DNA from: Balneolaceae bacterium
GTDB lineage: Bacteria; Bacteroidota; Rhodothermia; Balneolales; Balneolaceae
DNA: 64,000 nucleotides
NCBI GenBank assembly: GCA_017643365.1
Contig: JAEPNO010000007.1
Location: 62,001 to 126,000 of the forward strand
Direction: 5' to 3'
Part shown: piece by piece, positions 1 through 10,100 of the stretch
Layout of the letters: every line of letters starts with the position of its first letter
How positions within the stretch are numbered: the stretch's first letter is position 1
The notes under the pieces: model-generated
What the model saw: only the letters and a program-made list of their open reading frames with translations
Told to the model about the DNA's origin: nothing
Database searches by the model: none
Made by a program: the position numbers and the translations under genes

Positions 1-389
1 AATGGAAGCGAACCATCTGCTTTTTCAACCGTTTCGTAGGCAATAGCAATACATTTGGAGTCAACCACCGCTTTGGTAAGCGCTTCATCAGCAGCAAAGT
101 GAAAATAAGTGAACAGAACTTGTCCTTCTCGCATCCGCGGATATTCCACAGCAATCGGCTCTTTCACTTTCATAATCATATCAGCACGTTGCCACAATTC
201 GTCAACATCGCTTAAAATCTCAGCACCGGCATCGGTGTACAAATCATCTGTGAAACCGCTTCCAAGTCCGGCTCCTTTTTCTACAATTACAGTGTGTCCA
301 TGCTTAATAAGTTGCAAGGCACCACCTGGCTGCAAGGCTACTCGATTTTCTTGTGGTTTAATTTCTTTGGGAACTCCAATTATCATCAT
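1..389 (-). CDS. ald: Alanine dehydrogenase (partial, 5' end only)
   Basis: NAD-dependent alanine dehydrogenase, which oxidatively deaminates L-alanine to pyruvate and ammonium in the cytoplasm. Only the first 129 codons are present; the gene leaves the window at the left edge. From the ATG at 387-389 (or the ATG just before it) the protein opens with GVPKEIKPQENRVAL, the classic start of the family with the pyruvate-contacting Arg. It continues with the conserved AGLGSGF, the AGAEIL stretch, MKVKEP and FTYFHFAAD. The gene is divergent from the metalloprotease at 569, with about 180 bp between them. The related transhydrogenase alpha subunit shares this N-terminal fold, but the FTYFHFAAD..LT pattern favours Ald. 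Confidence 0.93.
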   Translation of the reverse strand, partial: MMIIGVPKEIKPQENRVALQPGGALQLIKHGHTVIVEKGAGLGSGFTDDLYTDAGAEILSDVDELWQRADMIMKVKEPIAVEYPRMREGQVLFTYFHFAADEALTKAVVDSKCIAIAYETVEKADGSLP

Positions 390-568
390 TCACTCGTTTA
401 CGTTCGGATTTATTTTAGCCCACAAAGGTAAAAAAATATCTTCAAAAAGGTTGCCTGCACCCTTCACAAACCTTCAAATATTTTACCCTTCTTGTTATTT
501 GTTGTTAAATAGATTTATTCTGTATTTAGATGGCTGTATCTACCCTATTTACCAACGCAAACTTTACT

Positions 569-3013
569 ATGAGAATACTCCGATTACCCACGCTTTTATT
601 GTTGATGGTGGTGCTGGCAAGTGCCTGTTCATCATCGAAACAAGCAACCACTTCCACTCCCGCCAATAACCGACCCGCACGCCCTGCCGAAGGCATTAAA
701 GCTTTTGATGAGGTTATAAAAGCAAAAGCCGAAAAAGACGAAGGACTTTTCACTATATATCAACAAGAGGAAAAACTTTATTACGCTATCCCCGATTCTC
801 TGCTTAGTCGCGATATGTTGTTAGTTAGCCGCGTGGCGGATGTACCCACCGATTATTTTGGATTCTTCTCAGCCGGTGCAAAAACAGCCGAGCAGGTGAT
901 CCGTTTTGAGCGGCAAAGAGATCGCATTTTGATTCGGAAATATTCCTTCGAAAACATCGCCGATGAAGAGCTTCCCGTCTACAAATCGGTGCAGGCGAAT
1001 AACTTCGCTCCTATTCTAGCCTCGTTTGATATCGAAGCACTTACCGAAGATTCGAATGGCGTGGTGATTGAAATGACCGATTTCTTTGAGTCGGATATTG
1101 AAGCCATTAGTGGTGTCATCAGCTTTTTACGCCGCGAATATCAGGTTCGCCGATTAGATGGTGATCGCAGTTACATTGAATCAGCAAAAAGCTTCCCTCA
1201 AAATATTGAAGTACGCCACGTTATGACGTATCAGGCACAAAATCCGCCTTCTGATGGAAACACAGCTACTCTTTCGCTGCGTATGAGCCAATCGATGGTA
1301 TTATTACCAAAAGAACCCATGCAAAAAAGGGAATTCGATTATCGAGTGGGCTGGTTTACCATTCAACAAATCGATTTCGGTTTGGATGAGCAAAAAGCAG
1401 CGTCAAAACGCTTTATTCGTCGATGGAGACTCGAACCAAAAGATCCTGAAGCTTATTTCAGAGGTGAATTAGTGGAACCGGTAAAGCCTATTGTTTACTA
1501 TTTGGATCCTGCTACCCCGGAAAAATACCGTTCTTATATCATTCAAGGGATTTTGGATTGGAACGAAGCTTTCGAAGCCGCAGGATTTAAAAACGCCGTT
1601 CAAGCGAAGTTACCGCCAAGCCCCGAAGAAGATCCCGATTGGAGCCCCGAAGACATTCGATATTCTACCGTTCGTTGGGTAGCCAACACCATTCGAAATG
1701 CCGTTGGACCTAGTGTGTCTGATCCACGTTCGGGGGAAATTATCGAAAGTGATATCGTTTGGTATCATAATCATATGCGCTCTTATCGTAATCGCTTAAT
1801 GATTGAAACCGGTGCAGCAAATCCCGCAGCCAGAGGTTTAAAACTAGACGACGACTTAATTGGCGAAACCATGCGTAGAGTAATTTCACACGAGATTGGG
1901 CATGCAATCGGACTTCCACATAATATGCAGTCAAGTTCGGCCTATCCGGTAGATTCGCTTCGGAGCGGAAGTTTTACCCAGAAATATGGAATTGCGACCA
2001 CCATCATGGAATACGCGCGACAGAATTATGTGGCGCAGCCCGGTGATGAAGGAATCAGTTTCATTCGAAAAATCGGACCTTATGATTTGTATTCGGTGAA
2101 TTGGGGCTATCGAGTGATCGAAGGCGCGGAATCGCCCGACGATGAAAATGCAATTCTGGATAACTGGATCGAAGAAAAAGCCGGTGATCCGATCTACCGT
2201 TTTGCTTCTTCTACCGGATATGATCCATCAGCCCAAACCGAAGATTTATCCAACGATCCCATCAAAGCCAGCACTTATGGATTGATGAACTTAAAACGAG
2301 TGGTTCCAAACTTAGTTGAATGGACCTCTACCGACGGAAAAGGCTACGACGATCTGGAAGAAATTTATAACGAGCTGATTTTCCAATGGTCGCGATATGC
2401 ACGCCATGTTTCCACAAATGTGGGTGGTGTTTATCAAAACCGATTGGCTTCCGACCAAGAAGGAATGGTTTACACTCCGGTGGATGCTTCTTATCAAAAA
2501 AATGCACTAGCTTTCTTAAACGAGCATGCTTTTACTACACCAGATTGGTTGTTGGATGAAAATATCCTGCGAAGAATTGAACATGCAGGTGCCGTTGAGT
2601 CGGTTAAAAATTTACAGGCACGAATTTTAACCGCAACGATGAATCCCGGTTCAATGACCCGATTGGTCGAACAAGAAGCCATCGACAAAAATGCTTATAC
2701 CCTACTCGAAATGCTTGCGGATATCAGAAAGGGAATCTGGAGTGAGGTATATGAAAATGATAACATTGATGCTTTCCGCCGAGCTTTACAACGCGAGTAC
2801 ATTAGTTATGTGCATTCGATGTTCGAGACCGATATCCAACGCTCACGTTCGGGATCTATCGACATTAAAGACTCAGACATCCGGGCAGCTCTCCGATCTG
2901 AGCTAAAAAGCCTGCAAAGTGATATCAACAAAGCACGGATATCTGATCCAATGACAAAAGCGCATCTCGAAGATATTGAGGCACGTATAACTCAAATATT
3001 AGATAACGAATAG
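569..3013 (+). CDS. Zinc-dependent metalloprotease lipoprotein (DUF5117/DUF4953-like)
   Basis: Predicted secreted or outer-membrane-anchored zinc metalloprotease of 814 residues. The ATG at 569 is preferred over an upstream in-frame ATG at 530 because it begins directly with a lipoprotein signal peptide, hydrophobic residues 8-17 followed by a lipobox ending at Cys20. The extended zinc motif HEIGHAIGLPH is at residues 441-451: His441, His445 and His451 bind the metal and Glu442 is the catalytic base. A downstream IMEYAR could supply the Met-turn. The length and the N-terminal beta-rich region preceding the HExxH match the large DUF5117/DUF5118-type metalloproteases common in Bacteroidota. Substrate unknown. 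It is monocistronic, with a strong terminator directly after the stop. Confidence 0.85.
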   Translation: MRILRLPTLLLLMVVLASACSSSKQATTSTPANNRPARPAEGIKAFDEVIKAKAEKDEGLFTIYQQEEKLYYAIPDSLLSRDMLLVSRVADVPTDYFGFFSAGAKTAEQVIRFERQRDRILIRKYSFENIADEELPVYKSVQANNFAPILASFDIEALTEDSNGVVIEMTDFFESDIEAISGVISFLRREYQVRRLDGDRSYIESAKSFPQNIEVRHVMTYQAQNPPSDGNTATLSLRMSQSMVLLPKEPMQKREFDYRVGWFTIQQIDFGLDEQKAASKRFIRRWRLEPKDPEAYFRGELVEPVKPIVYYLDPATPEKYRSYIIQGILDWNEAFEAAGFKNAVQAKLPPSPEEDPDWSPEDIRYSTVRWVANTIRNAVGPSVSDPRSGEIIESDIVWYHNHMRSYRNRLMIETGAANPAARGLKLDDDLIGETMRRVISHEIGHAIGLPHNMQSSSAYPVDSLRSGSFTQKYGIATTIMEYARQNYVAQPGDEGISFIRKIGPYDLYSVNWGYRVIEGAESPDDENAILDNWIEEKAGDPIYRFASSTGYDPSAQTEDLSNDPIKASTYGLMNLKRVVPNLVEWTSTDGKGYDDLEEIYNELIFQWSRYARHVSTNVGGVYQNRLASDQEGMVYTPVDASYQKNALAFLNEHAFTTPDWLLDENILRRIEHAGAVESVKNLQARILTATMNPGSMTRLVEQEAIDKNAYTLLEMLADIRKGIWSEVYENDNIDAFRRALQREYISYVHSMFETDIQRSRSGSIDIKDSDIRAALRSELKSLQSDINKARISDPMTKAHLEDIEARITQILDNE

Positions 3014-3020
3014 AATATTA

Positions 3021-3050
3021 AGGAGCTTTTTTTAAAGGCTCCTTTTTTTT
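3021..3050 (+). terminator. Rho-independent terminator
   Basis: AGGAGC and GCTCCT pair across a T/A-rich loop and are followed by a run of eight T. It starts 8 nt after the metalloprotease stop codon and separates that gene from the kinase operon. Confidence 0.88.
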
Positions 3051-3265
3051 GTGCTTTAGTTAAATTAAAAATAGCCGATTCATAAATAATAGTGTTTGCA
3101 AATAGTTCAAAGAATGTCCGAAAATTCCAGCTTTATTGATTACATTAGGTGCTTTCTTGATTTACTTAACTTGCAAAAGGGTACACTACGTAAGAAACGA
3201 AAAATTAAGACGATTCTAATCGTATTTAACTAAGGATAGCCTCAAATTTGGCTATTCTAAAAGCT

Positions 3266-5404
3266 ATGTATAAAGACCTCACACTTAGGAACAGAATTTT
3301 TGTCATCTCTACCGCCCTGGTAGTGGTCTCTTTTGTGTTATTGTGGATTTTTATACGCCCTGAATACAAAAAAGCAATCATCAACGAACGCACCACTATT
3401 GTATCTCAGCTTCAAGAATACTCGTTGATGCGCGCCGATGAAACCATTCGTGATTGGTTGAATGCCACCAGCTTTCTAGCAGAAGACGTCATTCAAAATC
3501 CCGGACAGGTTGAGGCAATTGCTCGCCGAGCTATCAACTATACTCCGGGATTAATTCGTATAAGCATAAACGAAATTGGGGCAACACAATCGGTAGAGTT
3601 CACTCGAAGTATTTTCGAAAACCTCACCTACCCTGACGAAATTTCAAATTGGTACGAATCCCGGCTCGATCCACGCACTAATGTTTCGTGGGTATCGGAC
3701 ACCACTCAAGATTTTAGCTTTTTCACGGCGCAGCGAGCACTTCAAATTGATTCATTTGATGAAAGTGGTAACACCGTAACCGTTCTATTAAACCTAACGA
3801 TGTTTTTTAATGGAACAGGAATTGCAACCGAACTGCGCGACATCCCACTTGGTGGCAACTATTCTGCAAATATTGTTACCGAAACGGGCGAAAATTTATT
3901 CCCAAACCAACAGCTGGAATTTCCACAAGAGTTAGTTGGTGATGCAAGCTATTCCGAAGAAACAGTAATTCGCTTAAATGGTGACGACTGGTTTGTGATG
4001 TCGTCGAGATTTCAAACGCTACCCTATTGGCATTTGATTGCCGTAGAAGACAATTTTATTCTCGAGCCGGTTAACAACCTTGTATTGTATTCACTGTTTA
4101 CGGCTCTAGGTATTCTCTTGCTGTTAGTTGTATTTAGCTTTTATGTAAGCTTACGAATTAACCGACCTATTGAGAATATACTTCGGGATGTGGATTACAT
4201 CAGTAATTTAGACTTCGATCACGCAATACGAGAAGTGGAGTTACCCGAATTTAAAAACATGCGAGAAACGCTCGAAAACATTCGAATTACGCTGCATCGC
4301 TATCAAAAAATTAATGTCGAAAAAATCATCCTCGAAGAGTGGAAAAACCGCTATATAATGACGTATTCGGAGGATTTGATTGGTATTTTAGATAATTCCG
4401 GGAAATTCCGTTTTGCTAACAATCACTTTGTAGAGTTTATCGAAGGTTTCGGTAAAAACCCGCATGATGTTGCTTTTCAAGAATTGTTAGACAGCCCGAA
4501 AGTTGAACTTACCAAATCAAATCAGACCGTTCATTTTCCAAATCCATATTCCATCAAAATAAACCGGGCAGAACTTGCTCACTTTGTAGATGAGGAAACC
4601 ACCTATTTCTACGACTATCAATACGTTTCTTTCGAAGATGAAGAACAGAATCCGCAAGGGGCTTTGGTAATTCTCCACGATAAAACGAAGGATCGCTTAG
4701 TTGATATGAAGCGTACGGATATGATTAATATCATTGTCCATGAGCTGAAAAACCCGATTACAGGGGTTGTGGGCTTGTCTAAATTGATGATCGATAACTC
4801 AAGCATGAGCGCTGATGAGCAACGCGATCTGCTAAAGGAAATTTATCTCTCAGGCGAACGTATGAACGATTTAGTAAATCGTTTCTTAGATGTTCAAAGG
4901 CTTGAACATGGTCGCATTCCGGTTGAGTTTGCTCAAATCGATTTATTCCAGATTGTAAACGATGTGAAATCAGTTACAAACTCACTGCTTACTCAAAAGA
5001 ATCTCAAAATCGAAATTATTGCTAAAGGCACTAACTTTGTAACTAAAGGCAGTAAAGATCTTCTTTTTGATGCAATACAGAATCTTGTAAGTAATGCTAT
5101 TAAATACGGCGACAAAGACCGTACCATTGAAGTTGAACTCGAAGAAAGTGAAAAAACGATCGAGATCAGTGTTACCGACTTCGGATACGGAATTAGCTTA
5201 GAAGATCAGAAAAAAGTATTCGATAAATTCTTTAGAGTACGCTCTAACATTAAAGCAGCTCGCGAAAAAGGTACCGGGCTAGGTTTAGCGTATGTTAAAG
5301 AGATTGTAAACCGCCATGAAGGTGACGTTTTACTAGAATCTAACGATAAAATTGGTAGTAGATTTACCATCGTACTGCCTAAATTAGGTGCCGATACCGA
5401 TTGA
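3266..5404 (+). CDS. Orphan membrane sensor histidine kinase (sensor-HAMP-PAS-HisKA-HATPase)
   Basis: Hybrid-free sensor kinase of 712 residues. Two transmembrane helices, at about 12-30 and 272-295, bracket a periplasmic sensor domain of about 235 residues. HAMP (RINRPIENIL) and a PAS-like region (about 355-470) follow. The HisKA H-box is HELKNP with the phospho-acceptor at His492. The ATPase core has an N-box (QNLVSNAIKYGD), a G1 box (DFGYG) and a G2 box (GTGLGLAYVKEIV). The ATG at 3266 is preferred to a TTG at 3248. No response regulator lies nearby, so the output partner is unknown. The stop overlaps the next ATG by one base (TGATG), so it is translationally coupled to the FecR-domain gene. 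The coupling suggests the kinase senses or controls the surface proteins downstream. Confidence 0.9.
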   Translation: MYKDLTLRNRIFVISTALVVVSFVLLWIFIRPEYKKAIINERTTIVSQLQEYSLMRADETIRDWLNATSFLAEDVIQNPGQVEAIARRAINYTPGLIRISINEIGATQSVEFTRSIFENLTYPDEISNWYESRLDPRTNVSWVSDTTQDFSFFTAQRALQIDSFDESGNTVTVLLNLTMFFNGTGIATELRDIPLGGNYSANIVTETGENLFPNQQLEFPQELVGDASYSEETVIRLNGDDWFVMSSRFQTLPYWHLIAVEDNFILEPVNNLVLYSLFTALGILLLLVVFSFYVSLRINRPIENILRDVDYISNLDFDHAIREVELPEFKNMRETLENIRITLHRYQKINVEKIILEEWKNRYIMTYSEDLIGILDNSGKFRFANNHFVEFIEGFGKNPHDVAFQELLDSPKVELTKSNQTVHFPNPYSIKINRAELAHFVDEETTYFYDYQYVSFEDEEQNPQGALVILHDKTKDRLVDMKRTDMINIIVHELKNPITGVVGLSKLMIDNSSMSADEQRDLLKEIYLSGERMNDLVNRFLDVQRLEHGRIPVEFAQIDLFQIVNDVKSVTNSLLTQKNLKIEIIAKGTNFVTKGSKDLLFDAIQNLVSNAIKYGDKDRTIEVELEESEKTIEISVTDFGYGISLEDQKKVFDKFFRVRSNIKAAREKGTGLGLAYVKEIVNRHEGDVLLESNDKIGSRFTIVLPKLGADTD

Positions 5405-7170
5405 TGAAACATTATTTTTCACTGTTATTTTTTATTAGCTGCAGTCTAACTGCTTCGGCTCAAAATAATGAGCTCACTTTTCTTGCAGCCGAGCTTCAAG
5501 ACGTTGCACTTCGCTACACCGGCGACACACTCACCTGGCCGATAATTGTTTCATTAGCAGAACGTGATATTCAAAACAACTCGTTTACCTTATCCCCTGC
5601 CGATTTACAGCAACTCGAAACGCTATCTAATGTAACTGCCCGAGTGTTAGAGCAACGAAATCGCATGAAAACTTTGATTGGCGATGGCGCCTCTGTATTT
5701 GCTAAAGACCAGCTTATTGAAGCCGCGCTTGTAATCAGTAATTACAACGAAGCTGTAAAACAGGGAAATATCAACGAGGCAATTAGTTACGGAAATAGCG
5801 TAAAAGAAAAAGTGGATTTGGTTGAGGAAACCCTGCTTGAAAACCGAATGGTGGAAGTTCAAGCGTTACTTGAAGCCAAAAAAGGAGACGTTGACAAAAG
5901 ACTTGGGATATTAGGTAGCTGGAATGAAGCCATCGTTGGCGATCTTTTTAAAGAAGCCGATGGTTTAAGAACAGGTCGCGAAAGTTATGCCAATCTTGGC
6001 TTTACCGATGGAAGTAAAATCATCGTAGATCCTAACACAACGGCAATTATTCGTAAAGCTCGAATCGACCGATTAAGTGAATCTGCCGATACTGAAATCA
6101 CTCTTGAAGAAGGTGGTTTATTAGCCAAATTATCTGCCGTTGCAAGCGAACGTAGCAACTATATATTAAATGCCGGTAGTTCACAGTCTGAATTAAGAAC
6201 CACCAACTTTTATGCCGAATCGGATGGCGATGAGACGGTAAAACTTACCAATTATGATGGCATCGCGAATGTAAGTGCCAACGATGTGTCGGTTACCATC
6301 AGAGAAAATGAAGGAACCATTGTTAAAGAAGGTGAACCGCCATCTCCCCCAATTCAATTATTGCCAAGCCCCGAAATGATATGGGCGAGCAACGATACCA
6401 TCGTTTATACCGAACAAATCATCTTTCCATTTCAGTTTGTTGATGGCGCCGATTCTTACATCGTTCAGCGAAGTACCAGTTCAAATTTTGATGCAAATAT
6501 TGAAGCAATTAAAGTGAGCACCAATACTGCTCTCCTTTCATATTTGCCCTTAGGTAATACCTATGTTCGTGTACAATCGGTTGATGCACTCGGACTTCGC
6601 GGACCTTATTCTGAATCAACACGAATTGTTAGAAATATCGATAATCAGCCTCCTCCAGCTTTTATTGATAACCTAAACGGAAATATTTTATTCACCCTTA
6701 CCCCAACGGTTACCATTACGGGTGCTACGCAGCCGGATGCAAAGGTTCTAATTAATAACGAACGCGTAGATGTTGACGCCTCCGGTAGATTCACAAAAAC
6801 TATCGAAGAGCTTAGTGCAGATCAGATGGTTTCTATCTTAGCTACCGATAATTCGGGTAACAACACAGTTCGTGGCGTAAGAGTTGTTTATCTTACCGAA
6901 GATATCTTATTCAACTTTGCACTAAGCGGTGCAAGAGGAATGAATCCAATTCGGATTAACCAACCAACGGTAACTCTTTCTTCTAGAGCCTATCCCGGCT
7001 TAGAAGTTATTATTAATAATGGAGGTACTACACGTCGAGTTCAAACCGACTCGCAAGGACGTTGGGGGATCACAATGAATATGCAACAAGGCGAACTTTC
7101 TATTACATTTAAGGATGTTCGCACTGGTGAAATTTATCGAACAAAATCATTTACAGTAGAAGCTAACTAA
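5404..7170 (+). CDS. Secreted FecR-domain protein with Ig-like C-terminal modules
   Basis: Exported protein of 588 residues. The N-terminal signal peptide ends SLTASAQ at about residue 20. Residues about 25-185 are helical and charged (tetratricopeptide-like in look, not assigned). Residues about 190-310 form a FecR-type beta domain (DGSKIIVDPNTTAIIRKARI, then LEEGGLLAKL). A fibronectin-III-like region follows, and then two Ig-like beta-sandwich modules to the end. Unlike true FecR anti-sigma factors it has no N-terminal cytoplasmic segment or membrane helix and no ECF sigma gene beside it, so it is unlikely to regulate a sigma factor. The TTG three bases upstream is ignored in favour of the ATG, which overlaps the kinase stop. 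The next gene starts 7 bp downstream. Confidence 0.75.
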   Translation: MKHYFSLLFFISCSLTASAQNNELTFLAAELQDVALRYTGDTLTWPIIVSLAERDIQNNSFTLSPADLQQLETLSNVTARVLEQRNRMKTLIGDGASVFAKDQLIEAALVISNYNEAVKQGNINEAISYGNSVKEKVDLVEETLLENRMVEVQALLEAKKGDVDKRLGILGSWNEAIVGDLFKEADGLRTGRESYANLGFTDGSKIIVDPNTTAIIRKARIDRLSESADTEITLEEGGLLAKLSAVASERSNYILNAGSSQSELRTTNFYAESDGDETVKLTNYDGIANVSANDVSVTIRENEGTIVKEGEPPSPPIQLLPSPEMIWASNDTIVYTEQIIFPFQFVDGADSYIVQRSTSSNFDANIEAIKVSTNTALLSYLPLGNTYVRVQSVDALGLRGPYSESTRIVRNIDNQPPPAFIDNLNGNILFTLTPTVTITGATQPDAKVLINNERVDVDASGRFTKTIEELSADQMVSILATDNSGNNTVRGVRVVYLTEDILFNFALSGARGMNPIRINQPTVTLSSRAYPGLEVIINNGGTTRRVQTDSQGRWGITMNMQQGELSITFKDVRTGEIYRTKSFTVEAN

Positions 7171-7177
7171 CTATTCT

Positions 7178-10100
7178 ATGCTCAAAAAAATCGTACTAGT
7201 TGCGGTATTTATAGCCTCTTCAATCTCTGGGTTTGCACAGGAAATGTATTTTTCTATTTCCGGCACTAATGTAGAAGTTGCAAGTGGTGATGAACGAAAT
7301 CAATACGACATTTGGATTAAGCCAATTGCCGGCTCTGAAGCTGGTAGCATTCAAATTTTCGATGCCGGTTTAGGTGGCGCAGTAGATTTAATCACCCAAG
7401 AAAGTGCCAATACTTCTACTAACTTCGCGCTCTTTAATTTTGATGACGTCTACACCATCAGCGGAAATACGGTAGTTCCAAAAAACAGCGATGCTACCGC
7501 CCTAAATAACTTGGTTACAACCGACGAAGAGCGATTCAAAAACCGTTGGGTTCCGCTTTCAAGTGTTCAAAGCACAGGTAACGGATACATTATCAGAGTA
7601 AGTGCCGACGACGGTGACGACGTAAACAGTTTCAATTTCAGAGTGGTTAGCAGCACCGGGCAAATACTAGGTCCTGATGCATGGAAAATTATAGCCATCG
7701 ACCTTTCTATTGGCGTTTACCGATCAACAAAAAATACGGTCTACCAACTGAAGCCCTACTTTGCTGCAAACGATTACTCATCCCCTGCATTGCGAGTAAA
7801 TGGCGAAGAAGACTCAGAAGTTCGTAAAATTGATTCCTTTGGAAATATCTATGCCTTGAATGAAACTGAGTTACCATTCTCAAAATTTGGAATTACCAAT
7901 ACATGGGGCATTCAGTTTACAGGCTCCGATCAATGGTTGAACACCTTAACAGTTTATGGCGTTGATAATCCGGTTCTATGGGAATTTGAACCTATTGCTT
8001 TAAGCGGATTCTCAAATCCCGAGCTTTCGATTAGCGAGGTTGAAGCAACTACAGCGTGTACGGATAAAACCTTTGAATTATCCGGAGTTGATTTCTCAAA
8101 CTCTGATTTAAACCGAGCACTTTGGGTTTTAAACGACGCCCAGTTAACCACCGGTGGACGACCAACCATCAGTTTTGAAGATCGTGGCCAAATCCCTTTA
8201 GAAATTCTTATTCCAAACGATCGTTCTTACTACCCTGAATATTGGGCGTACCAACAAATTGTGTTTGTGAACACGCCTCCTATCGCAGAATTATCGGCAC
8301 CAAAACAGATTTTATCCCCATCCGAAGAATTAATTCTAGATGCCTCAGAATCCTATGATCTTGAAGGACAAGAAATAGAATTTACTTGGCTTGTAAACGG
8401 TACTCGTCGTGGTTCCGGGCCAACCTTCAGGTTCTTAAATACCGTTTCAGGCCGATATACCATCACCGTTCAGGTTTCTGACGGCGGTTCCTCAGTAAAC
8501 TGTAGTATCTCAGAAAAATCGGTAGATATTCGAGTCAACACACAGCCCTACGCTGAAATTATAGTTCCTGCAGTTTCGGGCACCGACGAGCCGATCACTA
8601 TTACGGTTCAAAACGCATCTGATTCCGACAGCGATAATCTAACCTACAATTGGGCCGGTTTAGGTGTTCCTCCAAACTCTTCCGGAACATCAATTACCGT
8701 ACAACATGCGCAACCGGGCGTTTATCCTGTTCGATTAACCATCGATGATAACACCGGTTCACAAAATGCTACCTATACTGTAAATCGTGTTTATGAGATC
8801 AATGCTGCTCCCGAGCCAAGTTTCTCTATCCCTGAAAATATTGCTCCCGGCGATATTGTTACCTTAAATGCCATGGAATCCAGCGATCCAAACATGGATG
8901 ACTTAGCATACTCTTGGAGCCTTGATGGGCAGATAATTGCGAGTTCAGAAATTACAACGCTAAGTTTGGATGAACCTGGCGATTTTAATGTCACCTTAAC
9001 GGTTGATGACCAACGAGGAGCTTCAAATTCTTCTCAATCGTTAACTCAGGTGATTCATGTAAACGCGCCTCCTACTCCTGTAATATCTGCAGTGCCGATT
9101 ACTTCTAAAGCCAACGTTGAATTTGCTGCCAACCAAAGCACCGATGTAGAAAGCGAAATTCAATCTTACCTCTGGGATTTTGGAGATGGAAATCGAGCTT
9201 CAGGACCTCAGGTTAGCCACACCTATCAAAATACAGGTACGTACACCGTTAAACTAACCGTAGATGACGGCGCAAGTTTAGCAAACAGTGTACAATCGTC
9301 GGAACATGTAATTGTAGTAAACAGCTACCCGAAAGCTTCGTTTTTTGCCCCTACCGTTGTTGGTCCGGGCGAGCCATTTACAGTTGACGGAACCGCAAGT
9401 ACCGATGCCGAAGGTGAAATTTCGCGCTACGATTGGATAGTGAACGGCGCCCCAACTACTTCCGGTCCACAAGCCACTTTACAGCTAGATTCTCCGGGAT
9501 TACACACCGTTGGACTTTCCGTTTCTGATAATTCCGGTTTTGAGGAAGCAAAAGGATTTTCAGCACAGCAAATTAGAGTGAATGAGTCACCGGTTGCTCG
9601 CTGGAGAACCGAGCCGGTTGATCTTGTACCAAACACAGAAATTAAATTCATCGCCGATCTTTCTTTTGATAATGATGGCGAAATCGATCGCTATATCTGG
9701 CGCTTTGATGACGGAACTGAAATCCGTGGCGAAACCATTCAACGCTTCTTCGAAGAAGGCGGACAAAAAGGATTTACGCTTACCGTTGTTGATAACGATG
9801 GCGTGGGTAATTCTTCCTCCACTGTCTCCGGGACGGTTAATGTAAACCACCAACCCTACATCGTAACTGAATCGATGGTTCGTTCAAATTCTTTGGATGT
9901 TCGTCTCGATGCCTCTGAAAGCTATGATCTTGATAACGATGCCCTCATCTTCGAATGGACACTTCCGGATGGATCTAAACGTCGCGAATCGGCCTTTACC
10001 TGGAAAGCTCCTCAACCGGGTGTTCACCTCATAGGACTAACAGTTTCAGATGGATTGTCGCTTGGTAATTCTTCGGTTTCAGAATCGATTACCGTGATGG

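Noticed and set aside
109-669. Open frame on the plus strand opposite the left-edge gene
   Set aside because: It is antisense to the clear alanine dehydrogenase coding sequence and has no motifs; its 3' part overlaps the metalloprotease signal peptide region.
3248-3265. TTG start for the histidine kinase
   Set aside because: An ATG 18 bp downstream leads straight into the first membrane helix; the extra residues add nothing conserved.
5404-7170. True FecR anti-sigma regulator
   Set aside because: It has a signal peptide and no cytoplasmic anti-sigma segment or membrane helix, and no ECF sigma gene is nearby.
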